DNA of 36,700 nucleotides from Eubacterium ramulus ATCC 29099 (GTDB lineage: Bacteria; Bacillota; Clostridia; Lachnospirales; Lachnospiraceae). The translations under genes were made by a program, and so were the position numbers. The notes below the pieces were generated by a model. The model was not told where the DNA came from and did not search any database. It saw only the letters and a list, made by a program, of their open reading frames with translations. Shown here in pieces: positions 1-9,064 of this stretch (positions within the stretch are counted from its first letter, which is position 1; every line of letters begins with the position of its first letter). The stretch is taken from positions 41,033 to 77,732 of the forward strand of contig NZ_KI271089.1 in NCBI RefSeq assembly GCF_000469345.1, in the 5' to 3' direction.

Positions 1-35
1 AAGCGGGGGAATGCTTATTCTGCGTTCATTCTGCG
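1..35. repeat. Interspersed hairpin repeat, family 1, partial copy 1
   Basis: The first bases, GGGGGAATGCTTATTCTGCG and the following TTCATT, match the right-hand arm of the repeats at 9857-9927 and 11011-11082. The rest lies outside the window. The arm contains the recX stop codon. Confidence 0.6.
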
Positions 36-614
36 CCGTATCGCATCTGAACGAAATCCTCTCCGCATCAGATACTGATAAATCTTCTGTTTTTCCTTCT
101 GATCCATCGTATCAGCATCATACTGTTTCTTTTCCAGCAGACGATCGATCAGACGGTCTTCTTCCCCTGTATATTCGTCTTCCAGTGCCTGCTCGATCAG
201 ATCAGAGGGCACCCCACGCTCATATAGTTTCATTTTTATCTGCAGACGGCTTTTCTCGGACTGATGATACCGGATATAAGTACATGCATAACGGTAATCA
301 TCCACATAATGAAAAGACTTCACATAATCCATGGCACACTCCACGATTTCTTCCGGATAACCGTTCTCCTGCAGTTTCCGGCGGAGCTGACACTCCGTGC
401 GCTCCATGCGCTGCAAAATGTACATAGCCCGTCGTTTTGCCCGTTTTTCCAGGATTTCGCTGCATATTTCATTCCATTCCTGCTCCGTCAGTGTCCCGCC
501 TTCTGTCAGACGGTACTTCGCTGCTTCTTTTTCATAGAGAGGAAAGGAAAGCCCTCCTTCTGCACGAATGATCAGCTTTCCTTTTTTTCCCTGTATAATT
601 TCTTCTATCTGCAT
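15..614 (-). CDS. recX: RecX, regulator of RecA
   Basis: A 199-residue protein of RecX type, built of repeated three-helix modules rich in Arg, Lys and Glu. Recognisable stretches are RMERTECQLRRKL, YVDDYRYA and a C-terminal YLMRRGFRSDAI. RecX proteins bind the RecA filament and modulate its activity; this role comes from the family. The ATG overlaps the recA stop codon by one base (TAATG), so the two genes are translationally coupled. The last codons and the TAA stop lie at the edge of a short interspersed repeat that runs off the left end of the window. Length is at the usual size for the family, so the gene appears complete. Confidence 0.93.
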   Translation of the reverse strand: MQIEEIIQGKKGKLIIRAEGGLSFPLYEKEAAKYRLTEGGTLTEQEWNEICSEILEKRAKRRAMYILQRMERTECQLRRKLQENGYPEEIVECAMDYVKSFHYVDDYRYACTYIRYHQSEKSRLQIKMKLYERGVPSDLIEQALEDEYTGEEDRLIDRLLEKKQYDADTMDQKEKQKIYQYLMRRGFRSDAIRRRMNAE

Positions 615-1711
615 TATTCTGCATCCATCGGAACAATATCATCCGCTCCCGACGGTTCTGTCACAGCATGCTCTTCTGTCTCTGCTGTCTCTCCGTCCAG
701 ATGATAGTATGCCCGTACCTTTGCCTCAATCTCCTGACAGATTTCCGGATTTTCTTTCAGGAATTTCTTTGCATTTTCCCGGCCCTGTCCGATTTTCTCG
801 CCGTTGTATGCATACCATGCACCGGATTTGTTTACCACGTTTGTATTGGCCGCCAGATCCAGGATATCACCCTCTCTGGAAATGCCCTGTCCGAACACAA
901 TATCAAACTCTGCCTCTTTGAATGGCGGCGCAATCTTATTCTTTACTACTTTGATACGGGTATGGTTTCCAAGGATCTCTCCTGCCTGTTTCAATGCTTC
1001 CACACGACGTACATCCAGACGGATGGAAGAATAAAATTTTAATGCACGGCCGCCGGTGGTTACCTCTGGATTTCCAAACATCACACCAACTTTCTCTCGC
1101 AGCTGGTTGATAAAGATAACGATACAGTTGGATTTGCTGATCACAGCGGTCAGTTTACGCAGTGCCTGTGACATCAGACGTGCCTGCAGACCCACATGGG
1201 AATCTCCCATATCGCCCTCAATCTCTGCCTTTGGAACCAGTGCTGCTACGGAATCGACGATGACGATATCTACCGCGCCGGAACGAACCATTGTCTCTGT
1301 GATCTCCAGTGCCTGCTCACCGTTATCCGGCTGTGAAATATACAGGTTATCAATATCTACCCCGATATTTTTTGCATAAGCCGGATCCAGTGCATGCTCT
1401 GCATCAATAAATCCTGCGATTCCGCCACGCTTCTGCACTTCCGCTACCATATGCAGGGCTACCGTTGTCTTACCGCTGGACTCCGGGCCGTATACCTCAA
1501 TGATACGTCCTCTCGGCACACCACCGAGTCCCAGTGCGATATCCAGACTCAGACATCCGGTAGGAACCGTCTCCACGTTCATATGTACACTTGGATCTCC
1601 CAGTTTCATAACAGATCCTTTTCCGTACTGCTTCTCAATATGTGCGATCGCATCATCCAGCGCTTTTAATTTTGCTTCTTTCTGCGCTTCCATCTTATCA
1701 TTTTTTGCCAT
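614..1711 (-). CDS. recA: RecA recombinase
   Basis: Recombination and SOS co-protease RecA, 365 residues. The Walker A motif GPESSGKTT is at residues 75-83, and the core shows the MAW-type sequence [10 protein letters not shown] and the loop segment [15 protein letters not shown]. The C-terminus is acidic, as is usual. The start is ATG, with a sigma-A type promoter and a LexA box upstream. RecA forms ATP-dependent filaments on single-stranded DNA, drives strand exchange and triggers LexA cleavage. It is the first gene of a recA-recX operon with one-base overlap. Nothing unusual is seen in the protein. Confidence 0.98.
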   Translation of the reverse strand: MAKNDKMEAQKEAKLKALDDAIAHIEKQYGKGSVMKLGDPSVHMNVETVPTGCLSLDIALGLGGVPRGRIIEVYGPESSGKTTVALHMVAEVQKRGGIAGFIDAEHALDPAYAKNIGVDIDNLYISQPDNGEQALEITETMVRSGAVDIVIVDSVAALVPKAEIEGDMGDSHVGLQARLMSQALRKLTAVISKSNCIVIFINQLREKVGVMFGNPEVTTGGRALKFYSSIRLDVRRVEALKQAGEILGNHTRIKVVKNKIAPPFKEAEFDIVFGQGISREGDILDLAANTNVVNKSGAWYAYNGEKIGQGRENAKKFLKENPEICQEIEAKVRAYYHLDGETAETEEHAVTEPSGADDIVPMDAE

Positions 1712-1753
1712 GCTTTACTCCTTATCTGAACAGACAGCCTCTGCTGCTGTATG

Positions 1754-1767
1754 TGAACATTTGTTCG
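1754..1767 (-). promoter_or_regulatory. LexA (SOS) box upstream of recA
   Basis: On the minus strand the sequence reads CGAACAAATGTTCA, a near-perfect match to the Gram-positive LexA/DinR operator (CGAAC-N4-GTTCG). It lies just downstream of the -10 element of the recA promoter, where a bound repressor would block initiation. This supports SOS control of recA-recX. Confidence 0.85.
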
Positions 1768-1779
1768 TTGTCTGTTCCT

Positions 1780-1808
1780 ATCATATTATAAATACCTTCA
1801 AAAGTCAA
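1780..1808 (-). promoter_or_regulatory. recA sigma-A promoter
   Basis: On the minus strand TTGACT (1803-1808) and TATGAT (1780-1785) are separated by 17 bases. The placement, just upstream of the LexA box, fits an SOS-repressed housekeeping promoter. Confidence 0.7.
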
Positions 1809-1890
1809 TCCCGATTATAACATTCTCACCGGCTTCTGTCATATAGAAAAAAGCGCCTCATTTTCTCCGGCTATTCTTATATGTTGTACA

Positions 1891-1931
1891 AAAAAATTGC
1901 TGTCCGGTACCACATCCGACAGCAATTTTTT
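1891..1931. terminator. Bidirectional intrinsic terminator after trx
   Basis: Inverted repeat with 14-base arms: AAAAAATTGCTGTC (1891-1904) pairs with 1918-1931. The arms end in an A run on one side and a T run on the other, so it can work on both strands. It follows the thioredoxin gene on the minus strand and lies in the 240-base gap before recA. Confidence 0.8.
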
Positions 1932-1954
1932 TGTATTTTTATCTTTTCTGCACC

Positions 1955-2266
1955 CTATGCAAGTGCTTTCTGCAGTTCCTCCTCGTTTTGTAAACCTACC
2001 GCACGGTAAGCTACCTCGCCATTTTTGATTACCAGAATCGTCGGGATGCTGGCAACTGCAAACTCACGTGCCAGTTCCATCTGCTCGTCCACATTTACTT
2101 TACCAAATACAGCGGTATCTGCATGTTTCTCTGCAAAAGCATGAAAGATCGGTGCCTGCATCTGGCACGGTCCGCACCAGGTTGCCCAGAAATCCAGCAT
2201 CACCGGTTTTTCACTGTTTAATACTTTCTCATCAAAATTTTCAACTGTAACTTCCAGAATTTCCAT
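1955..2266 (-). CDS. trxA: Thioredoxin
   Basis: A single-domain thioredoxin of 103 residues. The redox motif WCGPC is at residues 30-34 and the cis-proline loop reads ASIPT. No signal peptide or membrane segment is present, so it is cytoplasmic. It reduces protein disulfides using electrons from thioredoxin reductase. The ATG at 2266 was chosen because GGAGG lies 7-8 bases upstream. An in-frame upstream ATG adding seven residues (to 2287) has the SD inside its own coding sequence and is less likely. It follows prfC at about 80 bases with no clear promoter between them, so read-through from prfC is possible. Confidence 0.92.
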   Translation of the reverse strand: MEILEVTVENFDEKVLNSEKPVMLDFWATWCGPCQMQAPIFHAFAEKHADTAVFGKVNVDEQMELAREFAVASIPTILVIKNGEVAYRAVGLQNEEELQKALA

Positions 2267-2348
2267 TTTATTTTCCTCCGTAAACAAAGCAATTTTTCTA
2301 TATACAAAATCTCATAATTACCGCGTCTGCATTTTTCCGAAAATAAGA

Positions 2349-3938
2349 TTAATTCGTACCAAACTCAGACAGCACCAGGCCTTCGTTTCGATCCAATGTC
2401 ATGCCAACACTCCATGCATTGACAAAGAGCAGCAGCGGATTACCCTTCAGATCTTTGATCTTCTTCATATCAGAAGTACCACTCAGATGATCCAGATCAA
2501 TATCTTTATTCTCAATCCAGCGGATGTGCTCATATGGCAGATTTTCCAGACGGATTTCTACATTGTACTCATTTTCCAGACGGAATTTCAGGACATCGAA
2601 CTGCAGGACACCTACCACACCCACAATAATCTCTTCCATACCGGTATTGTACTCCTGGAAAATCTGAATCGCACCTTCCTGCGCAATCTGGGAAATACCT
2701 TTGACGAACTGTTTTCGTTTCATGGTATCCAGCTGACGTACTCTTGCAAAATGCTCCGGTGCGAAAGTCGGGATTCCTTCAAACGCAAATTTTTCCTTTG
2801 CGGTGGTCAGGGTATCTCCAATAGAAAAAATACCCGGATCAAATACACCGATAATATCTCCGGCATACGCTTCCTCCACGATCTTACGCTCCTGTGCCAT
2901 CAGCTGCTGCGGCTGGGAAAGTTTCAACTGCTTATTCCCCTGTACATGGAAAACTTCCATGCCCGCCTTGAACTGTCCGGAACAGATACGCATGAATGCG
3001 ATTCTGTCTCGATGTGCCTTGTTCATATTCGCCTGGATTTTAAACACAAATGCACTGAAATCCTCAGAGAACGGATCGATCTCACCTTTATCTGAGACTC
3101 TCGGCAGCGGAGATGTGGTCATCTGAAGAAAATGCTGCAGGAACGTCTCCACACCAAAGTTTGTCAAAGCAGAACCGAAAAATACCGGTGACAGCTGTCC
3201 TTTTGATACCAGATCCATGTCAAACTCTGCACTTGCTCCGTCTAACAGTTCGATTTCCTCTTCCAGCTGTTCTTTATAGTCTTCCCCGATTTCAGTCAGT
3301 AATTCCTCTGAATCCAGGGCAAATTCTTTTTCTTCACCTTCTTTGGTTCCCTTCAGGGTATCTGAGAATGTCATGACCTTTTTCGTATTGCGGTCATACA
3401 CACCCTTGAAATTCTTACCGGAACCGATTGGCCAGTTGATGGGACAGGTTGCAATTCCCAGTTCTTTTTCGATCTCGTCCAGCAGATCAAACGGATCATT
3501 CGAATCCCGATCCATCTTATTGATAAAAGTAAATATCGGAATGTGGCGCATAACACATACTTTAAACAACTTACGTGTCTGTGCCTCCACACCTTTGGAA
3601 CCATCAATGACCATGACCGCAGAGTCTGCTGCCATTAAAGTACGATAGGTGTCCTCTGAGAAATCCTGATGTCCCGGAGTATCCAAAATATTGATACAGA
3701 ATCCATCGTACTCAAACTGCAATACAGATGAAGTGACAGAAATACCTCTCTGCTTCTCAATCTCCATCCAGTCAGAAACCGCATGTCGTGCCGTTGCTTT
3801 TCCCTTTACGGAACCTGCAAGATTGATCGCACCTCCGTATAACAGAAATTTCTCTGTCAATGTTGTTTTTCCGGCATCCGGATGAGAAATAATCGCGAAT
3901 GTCCTTCTTTTTTCTATTTCTTTGTGTAAATCAGCCAT
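2349..3938 (-). CDS. prfC: Peptide chain release factor 3
   Basis: A translational GTPase of 529 residues. Near the N-terminus are the G1 motif SHPDAGKTTLTEK, the G3 motif DTPGHQDFSEDTY and the G4 motif NKMDRD. The arrangement and the C-terminal part ending in LVLSEFGTN match RF3 rather than EF-G, which would be about 690 residues. RF3 removes RF1 and RF2 from the ribosome after peptide release. The ATG at 3938 follows GGAGG at good spacing. An in-frame TTG four codons upstream would place the SD inside the gene and was not chosen. A consensus-like promoter lies about 110 bases upstream. Confidence 0.95.
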   Translation of the reverse strand: MADLHKEIEKRRTFAIISHPDAGKTTLTEKFLLYGGAINLAGSVKGKATARHAVSDWMEIEKQRGISVTSSVLQFEYDGFCINILDTPGHQDFSEDTYRTLMAADSAVMVIDGSKGVEAQTRKLFKVCVMRHIPIFTFINKMDRDSNDPFDLLDEIEKELGIATCPINWPIGSGKNFKGVYDRNTKKVMTFSDTLKGTKEGEEKEFALDSEELLTEIGEDYKEQLEEEIELLDGASAEFDMDLVSKGQLSPVFFGSALTNFGVETFLQHFLQMTTSPLPRVSDKGEIDPFSEDFSAFVFKIQANMNKAHRDRIAFMRICSGQFKAGMEVFHVQGNKQLKLSQPQQLMAQERKIVEEAYAGDIIGVFDPGIFSIGDTLTTAKEKFAFEGIPTFAPEHFARVRQLDTMKRKQFVKGISQIAQEGAIQIFQEYNTGMEEIIVGVVGVLQFDVLKFRLENEYNVEIRLENLPYEHIRWIENKDIDLDHLSGTSDMKKIKDLKGNPLLLFVNAWSVGMTLDRNEGLVLSEFGTN

Positions 3939-4049
3939 TAAGCCCTCCAACTTCTATTTTTCCCGTGAGCCACTATTCTGCCTGATCTGTGCCGCCTGAT
4001 CTGCTCTGTCATGGCCTGTGACTCTGAATCTTTCTACTCAATCTTATCT

Positions 4050-4078
4050 ATTGTAATAAAGGGAAAAACATCTGTCAA
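4050..4078 (-). promoter_or_regulatory. prfC sigma-A promoter
   Basis: On the minus strand TTGACA (4073-4078, perfect -35) and TACAAT (4050-4055) are 17 bases apart. This gives prfC a leader of about 105 bases. Confidence 0.75.
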
Positions 4079-4082
4079 GAGA

Positions 4083-4102
4083 GAACCGTCACACAACGGT
4101 TC
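4083..4102 (-). terminator. Possible terminator hairpin after deoB
   Basis: GAACCGT and ACGGTTC arms around a six-base loop, followed on the minus strand by TCTCTT. The poly-T tract is poor, so termination strength is doubtful. The hairpin stands directly before the -35 of the prfC promoter, where a boundary is expected. Confidence 0.35.
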
Positions 4103-4169
4103 CGCACACCGTTCCTGAAAACAGAGCGGAAAACAGCCCAAACGATCTGTCTGCCTCTGTACCGGGCTC

Positions 4170-5321
4170 TTACAGCATACTTTTTCCTGCAATCCCGCCG
4201 GACAGTCCAAAGTAATCCAGGACCGTTGCTCCGATATCCGAAAAGCTGTCTCTGGTTCCGAGATTTTTACCCTGTGCCAGATTTTTTCCATACATCACAA
4301 ACGGCGTATATTCCCTGGAATGATCCGTGGACGGAGTACCCGGATCACAGCCGTGGTCTGCTGTGATCATCAGAACATCTTCAGGCTCCATGGCAGACAG
4401 GATCCGTGGCAGCTGCCGGTCAAAATAAGTCAGTGCCTTTGCATATCCCGCCACATCATTTCTGTGTCCATACAACATATCAAAATCTACCAGATTTACA
4501 AAGCAGAGTCCGTTGAATTCACGCTTCATATACTCCAATGTCTTCTCAATACCATCCGCATTGTCCTGTGTCCGGACAAATTCTGTAATACCCTTTCCTG
4601 CAAAAATATCGTTGATCTTACCAACACCGATCACATCATATTCCGCTTCTTTCAACACATCCAGCATCGTATCCTGTGGCGGCTCCAGGGAAAAATCATG
4701 GCGTCTGGATGTCCGTGTATAGTGACCGGATGTACCAACAAACGGCCGCGCAATGACTCTGCCAACCCCCAGATCCCCTTGCAGCATCCTCCGGGCAATC
4801 TCGCAATCCCGATACAGTTCTTCCACCGGAACCACATCCTCATGTGCTGCAATCTGAAATACCGAATCCGCAGACGTATAAACGATCAATGCACCACTTT
4901 GCATATGCTCGTCACCGTAGTCCTGAATGACCTGCGTGCCGGAATACGGCCGGTTACACAATACCTTACGGCCTACAGCCTTTGAAAATGCCTTCAGAAA
5001 TTCCTGCGGAAAACCATTTGGAAAGGTGGGCATCGGTTTCTTTGAGATCAGTCCTGCGATCTCCCAGTGTCCGGTAGTCGTATCCTTTCCGGCAGACTGC
5101 TCCGTCATACGTGCAACGATGCCTTCCGGCTTCGCACACGGCGTTTTCGCCGTCACCCCGTCAATATTAAATAATCCAAGCTTTGCCATATTCGGCATGG
5201 AAAACTCCGGGCTTTTTGCCACGGTTCCAAGGGTATTGCTGCCCTCATCCCCATAATTTGCTGCATCCGGCATCTCACCGATCCCAAAACTGTCCAGAAC
5301 AATTAAAAATATACGTTTCAT
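4170..5321 (-). CDS. deoB: Phosphopentomutase
   Basis: A 383-residue member of the alkaline phosphatase superfamily. The N-terminal metal site reads VLDSFGIGEMPDA, and the C-terminal metal motif is TADHGCDPGTPSTDHSRE. DeoB interconverts (deoxy)ribose 1-phosphate and 5-phosphate, linking nucleoside phosphorolysis to central sugar metabolism. That fits the purine nucleoside phosphorylase encoded at 17.5-18.3 kb. The start has a strong GGGGGA ribosome-binding site. A copy of a short hairpin repeat lies in its leader. Length is normal for the family. Confidence 0.96.
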   Translation of the reverse strand: MKRIFLIVLDSFGIGEMPDAANYGDEGSNTLGTVAKSPEFSMPNMAKLGLFNIDGVTAKTPCAKPEGIVARMTEQSAGKDTTTGHWEIAGLISKKPMPTFPNGFPQEFLKAFSKAVGRKVLCNRPYSGTQVIQDYGDEHMQSGALIVYTSADSVFQIAAHEDVVPVEELYRDCEIARRMLQGDLGVGRVIARPFVGTSGHYTRTSRRHDFSLEPPQDTMLDVLKEAEYDVIGVGKINDIFAGKGITEFVRTQDNADGIEKTLEYMKREFNGLCFVNLVDFDMLYGHRNDVAGYAKALTYFDRQLPRILSAMEPEDVLMITADHGCDPGTPSTDHSREYTPFVMYGKNLAQGKNLGTRDSFSDIGATVLDYFGLSGGIAGKSML

Positions 5322-5382
5322 CTGCTGTTCCCCCTTGTCTTCGTTTTATTTTTCCTGAAAAAGCATTTGGCTTCCGCAGATT

Positions 5383-5406
5383 GTAAAGCGGACATCCACA
5401 ATCCGC
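5383..5406. repeat. Short palindromic repeat, family 2, copy 1
   Basis: Plus-strand motif GTAAAGCGGACATYCRCAAT followed by CCGC, able to form a small hairpin (GCGGA pairing with TCCGC). The same sequence with two substitutions recurs at 36675-36700. This copy lies in the deoB leader. Confidence 0.6.
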
Positions 5407-5488
5407 ATTTCTGCTTACAGTATAACACACTCCCCTTTTTTATGTTCATCAAATAATCTCATTTAACGCTTTTTTACAGAACTATTAG

Positions 5489-6193
5489 TTACTGGCTCAA
5501 GGGTGTGATCACGATATTTTCCGCAGAAATTCCGGTTTTACGCTTCACAATATCCTCCACCTGTGCCCGCTTTGCATCGGTGACATCGCCCATATTGAGT
5601 ACAACGTCTGCCTCATTGTCCGTAATACTTACCACGACATCGGAAAATCCTTTTGCTTCGAGCAAAATCTCTGCCGCATTTTCTTTTTCCGCAACATCTG
5701 TCATCTGGATCATAGAATCAATGGCATCCTGTTTCTGTGCCTCCGCAATGGATGTATTATTGATGATTTCCATCAGTGTCTCCTTATTCTTAGAGCGCAC
5801 CTGCTCCCGGTTTAATTTTACCTCCGATGCAAACGCCAGACTCTGTGCCTGGGCTGACGTCTGCACCGTTTCTCCCGGATTCTGTATTTCCTCTGCATTT
5901 CCCCCATCGGCCTCTGTCTGGGCCTCAGATCCGGCCCCGGAGTTTTCTGTATCCTGCCCGGAGCGTTCCTCTGCCTGCGCATCCGCTGCACTGGCAGCCT
6001 GGGTATTGTCCTCCGTATCCGTAAATATTTCTCCAATCTGCTCGCCATCTGAAATATCATTGGTTTCTCCTGCTGTCTGGATTGCGTCATTTTCTGCTAC
6101 ATTTGCCCTTGTGTAACTGATATAACCTGCCACAGCGATCATCAAAGCCAGTGCGGTAATAATAATCTGATTTTTGCGAAATATCTTCTTCAA
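5489..6193 (-). CDS. spoIIIAH: Stage III sporulation protein AH
   Basis: A 234-residue protein with one N-terminal membrane segment (about residues 9-26), a low-complexity Glu/Ala/Gln/Ser-rich linker, and a C-terminal domain of the YscJ/FliF-like ring-building type (roughly 130-230). In the family SpoIIIAH sits in the mother-cell membrane and binds forespore SpoIIQ to form the feeding channel. Its start is a TTG at 6193 that overlaps the spoIIIAG stop (TTGA) and is preceded by AAAGGAG at ideal spacing, which decides the start. It is the last gene of the spoIIIA operon. No clear intrinsic terminator was seen in the 167-base gap before deoB. Confidence 0.93.
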   Translation of the reverse strand: MKKIFRKNQIIITALALMIAVAGYISYTRANVAENDAIQTAGETNDISDGEQIGEIFTDTEDNTQAASAADAQAEERSGQDTENSGAGSEAQTEADGGNAEEIQNPGETVQTSAQAQSLAFASEVKLNREQVRSKNKETLMEIINNTSIAEAQKQDAIDSMIQMTDVAEKENAAEILLEAKGFSDVVVSITDNEADVVLNMGDVTDAKRAQVEDIVKRKTGISAENIVITPLSQ

Positions 6194-6813
6194 TTGGAAT
6201 CTCCTTTCGTTTTCATTTTAACTATCTTTATTTTATGTGCATCCAGTCCGAATAATGCCTCCACCGACTCAGAAATATTTTTTCTCACTTCGGAATCATC
6301 TCCGCCTTCCGCCACGATCAGAACACCATCGATTTTGGGCAGGATCGCACGGTTCACAAATGGGGTTTCATCTCCGTCAGACCGGGCATAAACCGTCGTT
6401 TCACTGTTCTCACAGCTGCCGGATCCGCCATTGACCGTATCCGTTTCCCCTTCCTTCTGCTCTCCCTCCTGCGTATCCTCCCGCATCGTCACATCTTTTT
6501 CCACTATGGATTCTCCCTGATCCCGGAACGTGATCATCACCTGCACATCACCAACCCCTCGCATTCTCTGTAATATTGTCTCTAGGCGCTGTTCCAGTGC
6601 CGCCCCATATGTGTCATAATCAGGACCGCCCTGTGCCGTTACTGCACTCTGGCTATTCTGCGTATTCATCTCCACATCCGATGCTGTACTGTTTTTCCTG
6701 CCGGCAGGCATCGCAATGATCAGAAGCAGAACACCCGCCAGAAACAAAATGAGCCACTGATCCTTTTTCACATGTTTCCACTTTTTCTCCCGCAGAAAAC
6801 CATTCCAATCCAT
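6190..6813 (-). CDS. spoIIIAG: Stage III sporulation protein AG
   Basis: A 207-residue protein with a basic N-terminus, one membrane segment (about residues 19-37, WLILFLAGVLLLIIAMP) and a long extracytoplasmic part. The region around QVMITFRDQGESIVEKDV and the later GVLIVAEGGDDSEVR are typical of SpoIIIAG. The family forms a large ring in the mother cell-forespore channel. The ATG at 6813 overlaps the spoIIIAF stop (TGATG). A 34-residue upstream extension in frame lies wholly inside spoIIIAF and is rejected. A Gly/Glu-rich insertion lies in the middle of the domain. Confidence 0.93.
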   Translation of the reverse strand: MDWNGFLREKKWKHVKKDQWLILFLAGVLLLIIAMPAGRKNSTASDVEMNTQNSQSAVTAQGGPDYDTYGAALEQRLETILQRMRGVGDVQVMITFRDQGESIVEKDVTMREDTQEGEQKEGETDTVNGGSGSCENSETTVYARSDGDETPFVNRAILPKIDGVLIVAEGGDDSEVRKNISESVEALFGLDAHKIKIVKMKTKGDSN

Positions 6814-7313
6814 CAGCTGCCATACACCTCCACCTGCTGCTCTCCGATTCCACAGGCTTCTGCCGTCTGCCTGCGCATCTCCTGCTGTATCGTTTTCCCG
6901 GAAACCGCCGTCCACACGGTCACCTGTGCAACGGCACCGGTATCCTGCGTCAGCGTCACTTCCACTTTCTGCACCGGCACACCGCAGGAATTTCCCAGTT
7001 CTGTTACCATCTGCTCCACCACTTCCTTTACCTGTCGCTCATAATATGTTTTCTGCTGTCGTTCCATATTCGAAAAATCCAGCTGCCTGCTCTGCAGGAT
7101 ATCTTCCCGGACAAATTCCCGCTCCATCCTCTGTTCTACATTTTTCTGTCCCAACACGGAAAATAATGGATTTAAAATTGTCACTACAAACACCATCCCT
7201 GCAAAAAAACGCACATATTTCCGATAAGCATTCGCTGGCAATACCTGCAGCAAAAGCGTCAGAAATATCCCAAGAAATATCATCCGTTTTACCCATTCCA
7301 GCATCTCTGTCAT
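6813..7313 (-). CDS. spoIIIAF: Stage III sporulation protein AF
   Basis: A 166-residue protein with two N-terminal hydrophobic segments (MIFLGIFLTLLLQVLPANAY and FFAGMVFVVTILNPLFSVLG) followed by a soluble domain. This is the SpoIIIAF plan. The start at 7313 is an ATG overlapping the spoIIIAE stop by four bases (ATGA), which is the usual coupling in this operon. A 32-residue in-frame extension would lie inside spoIIIAE. It probably supports assembly of the SpoIIIA-SpoIIQ channel. Confidence 0.92.
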   Translation of the reverse strand: MTEMLEWVKRMIFLGIFLTLLLQVLPANAYRKYVRFFAGMVFVVTILNPLFSVLGQKNVEQRMEREFVREDILQSRQLDFSNMERQQKTYYERQVKEVVEQMVTELGNSCGVPVQKVEVTLTQDTGAVAQVTVWTAVSGKTIQQEMRRQTAEACGIGEQQVEVYGS

Positions 7314-8512
7314 ATGATTGCCGTCACCACCACCGCTATCGTTATCATACATAATAAAATTCCGGTTCCAAGCGCACGAAACAAAAGTAATGCCCCATCC
7401 CCCACACAATCAATACAGCCACAGATCCGTTTATCGGAAAATGGCTCCGAAAGTGCCCCTGCCACTTTATAGAAAACAGAAAACACCAGCATTTTCAGTA
7501 ATGGCCCTAGCGCCAAGCACACAAGCACGATCATTGCAGCCGTTCCTATTCCGTTTCGGATCACCACCGCCGATCCAAAGAAAATATTTCCCACCGCCTG
7601 TGCTGTATTTCCAAGTCCCGGCAGCATGCTGATGGTCTGTGTCACCGACATTTTTTTCAGATTATCCACAGAAGGGGCAATCATCCGTTCGATCACATTC
7701 ATTCCCGTCACCCCTGCCAGCAGCAGACGCATTACCCAGATAAGTCCCCGTTTCAGCAGGACTGTCATTCTGGAAATCAGTTTTTCCTCCGTCATACAGT
7801 TCAACATCTGAAGCACCACATAGACATGGATCGCCGGTATTACAATATACAGAAGTACCCGGTCAATCAGATAAATCACGATCAGAGACAGCTGATAAAA
7901 TCCTACCGCAGTTACCTTCTGACTGCAAAATACCATCGTCATGCAAAATGCGGGCAACAATGCTTCCATAAAATCAATCACCTGTCCCAGTACATCTTCC
8001 AGAATTCCATGAATGAGCAGATAGGACCGGAGCAACAACCCCATCAGCAGTAAAAAATATAGATAAAACCCTGTTTTTGAAATCTGGCTGTTCTCAAACA
8101 CATGGATAAAATTCTGCAAAAACGAACAGGCCGCCGTCAGAAGCAGTATTTGTACAAACAGCTGTTTTCCTTCGGCCACATCCCCAAATGCACGATCAAA
8201 AACCTGCCGCACCAGCGTCCGCTTATCCGTATACTCTCCGTCCTGCATCAGCTGCCTGACCAGTTCCCGAAAGGTCAGATCCTGTGTATCTGTATTCTGC
8301 TCCAACACCTTCTGAATGTCTGACAAAGGCAGATCCGACAGCAGTTCTTCCTGCTGACTGGCCTCTGTCTGCGCAATATTCCGGGCCGCCCGTACCTGTT
8401 TTGGAACACAAAACCACACAACGAACACGCTCAAAAGCAAAAATATCATGCACCATCTGTATCTGTTTTTGTGATTCCATATACGCTGTGCCGTGCTTTC
8501 CTTCGCATACAA
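7310..8512 (-). CDS. spoIIIAE: Stage III sporulation protein AE
   Basis: A roughly 400-residue polytopic membrane protein. It has an N-terminal signal-like segment (MIFLLLSVFVVWFCVP), an extracytoplasmic stretch with LPLSDIQKVLEQ, then six or so hydrophobic segments. The conserved part includes MLPGLGNTAQAVGNIFFGS and ALGPLLKMLVFSVFYKV. SpoIIIAE is the membrane component most like a transporter in the channel complex. The start is uncertain. A TTG at 8512 has AGGAGG eight bases upstream and is preferred; an in-frame GTG at 8533 would include that SD in the coding region. The 119-base gap before spoIIIAD holds nothing recognisable. Confidence 0.92.
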   Translation of the reverse strand: MYAKESTAQRIWNHKNRYRWCMIFLLLSVFVVWFCVPKQVRAARNIAQTEASQQEELLSDLPLSDIQKVLEQNTDTQDLTFRELVRQLMQDGEYTDKRTLVRQVFDRAFGDVAEGKQLFVQILLLTAACSFLQNFIHVFENSQISKTGFYLYFLLLMGLLLRSYLLIHGILEDVLGQVIDFMEALLPAFCMTMVFCSQKVTAVGFYQLSLIVIYLIDRVLLYIVIPAIHVYVVLQMLNCMTEEKLISRMTVLLKRGLIWVMRLLLAGVTGMNVIERMIAPSVDNLKKMSVTQTISMLPGLGNTAQAVGNIFFGSAVVIRNGIGTAAMIVLVCLALGPLLKMLVFSVFYKVAGALSEPFSDKRICGCIDCVGDGALLLFRALGTGILLCMITIAVVVTAII

Positions 8513-8631
8513 TGCCTGTCCCTCCTGTCTCACGCAAATCCCAGCATCTCTGCAAGTCTACATTCTGTTTCGGTCGGTGCAAAACCATTGTCCACCGGCC
8601 AATGTGCGCCCCGCCGGAGGCTGCATCCGAT

Positions 8632-9027
8632 TTACTTCCAGGTACTCAGCAGTCCTTCGATTGTTTCCAGCAATGTCAGAAGCACCGGTACACTGACCGC
8701 CATGATTGAAAACTTTGCAAACATCTCGATCTGGCTTCCAATTGCTGAAAATCCCGCATCCTTGCAGATTCCGGACGCAAACTCTGCCACATAGGTAATG
8801 CCCATCAGTTTCACCAGTATTTTCAGCATAGCAACATCTATTCCGGTATACTGTTCTATTTTCCGGATGGTCTCCATCACAACCTGTAAACGGTTCATGC
8901 TAAAAACAAGGATCAGAACCACTGCAGACAGACTCAGATACAGTGCATATTCACTTTTCTGCTGTTTTACCATCAATGCCAGTGCCACTGCGCCGATTCC
9001 AATCATTGCGATCTGAATGATTCCCAT
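8632..9027 (-). CDS. spoIIIAD: Stage III sporulation protein AD
   Basis: A 131-residue membrane protein with about four hydrophobic segments. Conserved stretches are GITYVAEFASGICKDAGFSA and the C-terminal VPVLLTLLETI. Size and sequence are typical of SpoIIIAD, a small integral membrane subunit of the SpoIIIA complex. The ATG is preceded by GAGGTGGAAG. It follows spoIIIAC at 37 bases in the same operon. Confidence 0.94.
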   Translation of the reverse strand: MGIIQIAMIGIGAVALALMVKQQKSEYALYLSLSAVVLILVFSMNRLQVVMETIRKIEQYTGIDVAMLKILVKLMGITYVAEFASGICKDAGFSAIGSQIEMFAKFSIMAVSVPVLLTLLETIEGLLSTWK

Positions 9028-9064
9028 GATCTTCCACCTCTATTTGTTGTCTGTTTTCGGTTTT

